From Amaranthus tricolor (Eukaryota > Streptophyta > Magnoliopsida > Caryophyllales > Amaranthaceae): a stretch of 64,000 bases of DNA. Where the stretch lies: contig NC_080049.1 in NCBI RefSeq assembly GCF_026212465.1, positions 37,075,885 through 37,139,884 of the forward strand, given 5' to 3'. The notes beneath the pieces were generated by a model, which saw only the letters and a list, made by a program, of their open reading frames with translations, had not been told where the DNA came from and ran no database searches. Of the stretch, positions 61,070 through 64,000 are shown piece after piece. Numbering within the stretch: position 1 is the first letter of the stretch; each line of letters opens with the position of its first letter. The translations under genes and the position numbers were made by a program.

Positions 61070-61590
61070 TTTATGGGTTTTAAAGATTTTTTTGGACTTT
61101 CGCGCATAAAGTAGCTCAAAACTTGGTTTGTTTGCATGCAACTTGGCACACAACACTATTTGGTATATATTATTGTGTTGAATTGGTTAGAATTGTAAAT
61201 CATAGTCATATGCTAGAAATTACGTGTTAAGTTGCGATTTTAAGGGTTTTTAAGCGTTTTTGGCACTTTTGCGCATAAACTAGCACAAACTTGGTTTGTT
61301 TTGCAAGAAACTTGACACACAACACTGTTTGGTATATATTATTGTGTTAAAGTGGTTAGAATTGTAAATCATAGTCATATGCTAGAAATTACGTGTTAAG
61401 TTGCGATTTTATGGGTTTTTAAGTGTTTTTGACACTTTCGCCCATTAGGTAGCTCAAACTTAGTTTGTTTTGCACGAAACTTGACACACAACACTATTTG
61501 GTATATATTATTGTGTTGAAGTGGTTAGAATTGTAAATCATAGTCATATGCTAGAAATTACGTGTTAATTAAGTTACGATTTTTTGCGTT
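61070..61590. repeat. Tandem array of the 165-bp unit, second intronic block (3 units)
   Basis: Same unit as at 57240-57910 (CGCATAAAGTAGCTCAAA, ACACAACACTATTTGGTATA, AATTGTAAATCATAGTCATA), with starts near 61101, 61271 and 61438. It fills the gap between the Ulp1-like exon ending FPKWTAVK and the one beginning YMNNIIK. Confidence 0.9.
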
Positions 61591-61681
61591 TTTAAGCTTT
61601 TTACATGAACAATATTATAAAATCCGTGAAGGAGGTTGGAGTCGAAAATATAGATGCCGTAAGTAGTTGTTACGTTCTTAA

Positions 61682-61688
<7 letters not shown>

Positions 61689-61770
<82 letters not shown>
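61689..61770. repeat. (TA)n microsatellite inside the CACTA element
   Basis: About 41 TA units in the last intron of the second CACTA gene. Confidence 0.95.
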
Positions 61771-61774
<4 letters not shown>

Positions 61775-62159
61775 CTATATTATATTATTGGTAAAATCTT
61801 ATGTTTATTAATATTTTAATTTTATATTATATTATAGGTTTTATACGACATTCCAAGGGAAACACGCCCTTTGAGAAATGGAGAAATGCGCGAATTAAAA
61901 GACAAGATTGTCGCGTATCTTGCTAATTTTTGTTCTTGGTAAATTGTAATTAGTTTAGATTTTTAGGACTTTAATATATATGTACGTACATATTATTATA
62001 TTATATATACGATCGAGAGTTTATTATTACAAAGAAATTATTGGTGATTATTTGTGATTATTATTGGATTATTGGATTAATCATTGTTTATTACATTGTA
62101 CATTATTATTGGATTATTATTAGTATTAAACGAAAAAAGAGAAAAAGAAAATAACAAAT

Positions 62160-62450
62160 ATTTGTTGCGGGGCACAAAAAAACCGCAGCAAATAGTTAAG
62201 ATTATTTCCTGCGGTTTTTCGTGGCCCGCAGCAAATAGTTAAGACTATTTGTTGCGGTTTTTCTGTGGCCCGCAGCAAATGTTGCAATTTTTTGCAGCGG
62301 TTTTTTTATGGCCCGCAGCAAATGTTGCATTTTTTTGCCACGGTTTAAAACCGCAACATTTAAAATAGGCCATTTGCTGCTATCATTATTGCTTGGGGCC
62401 AAAACCGCAGCATATTATGGCCAAAAAACCGCAGCAAATAAAGTTTTTTC
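62160..62450. repeat. CACTA 3' subterminal repeats
   Basis: Ten or more copies of GCGGTTTTT / CCGCAGCAAAT in alternating orientation, matching the 5' subterminal set. Two units (ATTTGTTGCGG; TGCCACGG) have point changes. Confidence 0.88.
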
Positions 62451-62458
62451 CACTATTG

Positions 62459-62815
62459 AACCTTACATTAGACTTAATGCCAGCTTACATCAAACTTAAT
62501 GCCAACTTACAACACACTTATTGTCTACTTCAATCAGACTTAATGCCAACTAACATCAGACTTAATGTCAACTTACAACACACTTTGCCTACTTACATCA
62601 GACTTAATGTCAACTTATAGTACACTTAATGCCTACTTACATCAGACTCAATGCCAACTTACATTAGACTTAATGTCTACTTATATCAGACTTAACGTTA
62701 ACTTACATCATACTTAATGCAACCTTACATCAAACTTAATGTCAAATTACATCAGACTTAATGCCAATTTACAAAACACTTAATGCCTATTTACATCAGA
62801 CTTAATTTATAAAAA
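62459..62815. repeat. 20-bp array, inverted orientation, right of the CACTA insertion
   Basis: About 17 units around CTTACATCAGACTTAATGCC AA, more regular than the plus-orientation array at 51236-51764. It is the continuation of 52605-52695. Confidence 0.85.
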
Positions 62816-63139
62816 AATACAAAACAACAATTGGGAGTTTAATTTCAAAAAAATCAAGAACCAAATATGAGTCTTCCTTCCTTCTCAAAAATATTGCAAA
62901 ATTAAGATACAATTAGAAAAATAACCATATCAATGGCAGAAAATTTGGTGTTAGACACAACAATGGCAAAAGAGAAAAAAAAGATGGATGAATATAACAT
63001 TAAATGCAACACTTTTTTCGAGGAGAATTTACTCCTGCTGTGCTTGGGAAGTTAAAGCAATTTCTTTTTTAAACTCACAAAACTTAAGTCATTCTTATTT
63101 TTTTAGTTTTTTTTAATAATTAATGAAAAGTATGTAGTG
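62816..63139. other. Intergenic DNA
   Basis: No gene recognised. Confidence 0.5.
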
Positions 63140-63392
63140 GACTGGGCTTGAGGATCGTCTCCCATAGAAACGGTTTCTCAAGAGACTAGCTGTTTTATCT
63201 CTAATTGAGCCGGTTCATTATATATTTTTTAAATTATTGTATGTAGACATTTAAGATATTGAAAGTAGGCATTAAGGATACGATAAGTAAGCATTAAAGA
63301 TAATGTAAAAGGCATTAAGAATAGGAAAAGTAGACATTAATCTTTAATGGGTTGGGTTAGAGATATGTCTCTCAAACAAACGGTCTCTTGAT
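63140..63392. mobile_element. GAGAGAC-ended MITE, copy 3, with a displaced end
   Basis: From 63187 the order is as in copy 2 (TCTCTAATTGAGCCGGTTCA, GTAGGCATTAAGGATACGAT, ATTAATCTTTAATGGGTTGG, GTCTCTCAAACAAACGGTCT C). It is preceded directly by GGGCTTGAGGATCGTCTCCC ... GGTTTCTCAAGAGACTAGC, which looks like the right end of another copy. Two copies may have recombined here. Confidence 0.55.
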
Positions 63393-63467
63393 AAATAAAT
63401 CAAAACGAAGTTAATTGAAATTAAATCAAAATATTTAGTTACTTAATAGTAATTATGGAGTATACTA

Positions 63468-63867
63468 CTCCTTCCGTTTCTTAATAAAGTTCTTACAATG
63501 AATGTTTACGGAAATTAAGAAAATTAATATTTTAGATGATAGATATATTATTTCATTGAAAATTAAATTTGATGGAGGAAAATTGAAAACCATAAACATT
63601 AAAAAAATTAAAAGAAAGTTAGTAGAAAAAATATGAGAACCACGACTAATTAAAAAAAATTATAAAGTTAGTGGGAAATATGTGGAGACCATAAGAATTA
63701 TAAGTTAAAATGAAATTAGTTGAATATATGTAGGGACCATAAGCGTTATTAAAATATCAAAATAGGGATAAACAATGTTATTTTTGTCAAATTCATGATG
63801 CAAATAGAAAGATTATTTATGAGAACAACAAATGAAACGCCCAAAAATAACAAAGGAACAGGGGGAG
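63468..63867. mobile_element. Stowaway-like MITE, about 400 bp
   Basis: TA flanks both ends. CTCCTTCCGTTTCTTAATAA at the left pairs with CAAAGGAACAGGGGGAG at the right. The interior matches the degraded copy at 16215-16615. Confidence 0.8.
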
Positions 63868-63869
63868 TA

Positions 63870-64000
63870 GTAAAGTAGTAACCTTTTAAAAAATACTAGT
63901 AAAGTACTAATAGTACAACTAGATAGATTTTCGTGTCAAACATGGTTTACAAATAATTTAAATAAAAATTAACAATCTTATATATGTGATTAAGTTATTC
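63870..64000. other. Intergenic DNA to the window end
   Basis: Nothing recognised. Confidence 0.5.

Larger units (their letters stand above)
57950..61942 (+). pseudogene. Second CACTA gene: Transposase_24-like part plus Ulp1-like protease part, broken
   Basis: Multi-exon. Recognisable pieces: KKRKGRGPTKNLKVTEPMHL and YNALGQPCGKWHRQYGKQVG (58125-58250, then a frameshift); FFHIESDEVKKNVFLSTVAE (58425-58480) and a TGA; GKASKLASKRKFYHRLGQKT and DEVRKEWVDAGLYPN (58790-58900), typical of Transposase_24; LRTEITKDVLAKVALVLQKM (59365-59425). A C48/Ulp1-like protease region follows: TFILAPYVED (60650-60680), LHWILLVICPLTNTVHVFDS (60768-60830, His and Asp of the catalytic triad), MNNIIKSVKEVGVENID (61606-61656) and a last exon VLYDIPRETRPLRNGEMREL (61838-61900) ending CSW and TAA. 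The segment that should hold the catalytic Cys is not found. Stops and frameshifts make it non-functional. Confidence 0.75.
52696..62458 (+). mobile_element. CACTA (En/Spm) DNA transposon, 9763 bp, complete ends, decayed genes
   Basis: Starts CACTAGTGGAAAAAAATG; the reverse complement of the end reads CAATAGTGGAAAAAACTTTA, with one base change in the CACTA terminus. The 3-bp duplication AAC flanks it (52693-52695 and 62459-62461). Subterminal regions at both ends are packed with TTTGCTGCGG..CCGCAGCAAA inverted units. It encodes, in order, a TNP2-type transposase (53898-57234) and a second gene with Transposase_24 and Ulp1-like parts (about 57950-61942), both broken. It landed inside the 20-bp repeat array. 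Confidence 0.92.

Overview
This is nuclear DNA of a flowering plant, most likely a eudicot. It is AT-rich, its genes have many introns, and it carries Ty1/copia, RTE-type LINE, CACTA, PIF/Harbinger, hAT-like, Mutator-like and Stowaway/Tourist-like elements, many of them nested. Some repeat types recall Caryophyllales (beet/quinoa/spinach relatives), but I cannot prove that from the window.

Only two host protein-coding genes are clear, both on the minus strand. (1) At 12907-15980 (transcript probably about 11.34-16.05 kb) lies a four-exon TORTIFOLIA1/SPIRAL2-like microtubule-associated protein. It reconstructs in phase to about 688 aa. (2) At 40740-50478 lies a complete 20-exon importin beta-4 (IMB4, importin-4/5 type) gene. 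All intron phases match and the product is 1049 aa, about the length of the Arabidopsis homologue.

Most of the rest is transposon strata. 1-4197: intergenic DNA with Stowaway-like MITEs and a 494-bp Mutator-like foldback (9-bp target duplication) built of nested palindromes. 4201-8025: a whole but decayed PIF/Harbinger element with a Myb/SANT ORF1, a DDE ORF2, TIRs and a TAA duplication. 20787-24501: an internally deleted Ty1/copia element; its left LTR is split by a 562-bp GC-rich hAT-like element with an exact 8-bp duplication. 26354-27513: a 1.16-kb giant palindrome carrying an inverted pair of tRNA-Ile-like genes and tandem palindromic modules. 30.7-34.27 kb: a decayed RTE LINE interrupted by a 74-bp TG..CA insert. 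37.6-40.1 kb: microsatellites and a cluster of MITEs. 51.2-62.8 kb: a divergent array of a roughly 20-bp repeat in two orientations, containing a 330-bp unit between two long (TA)n tracts and a 9763-bp CACTA element (AAC duplication). The CACTA element encodes decayed TNP2 and Transposase_24/Ulp1-like genes.

The two host genes have unrelated jobs (cortical microtubule organisation; nuclear import) and there is no operon logic. The main interest lies in the transposon structures: the tRNA-bearing foldback, two foldbacks sharing AGTCGC..GCGACT palindrome modules, the CACTA element with the same intronic repeat in two introns and a protease whose cysteine segment is absent, and an in-phase cryptic exon after the stop codon of the TORTIFOLIA-like gene. 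All coordinates, splice sites and repeat boundaries were read by eye.
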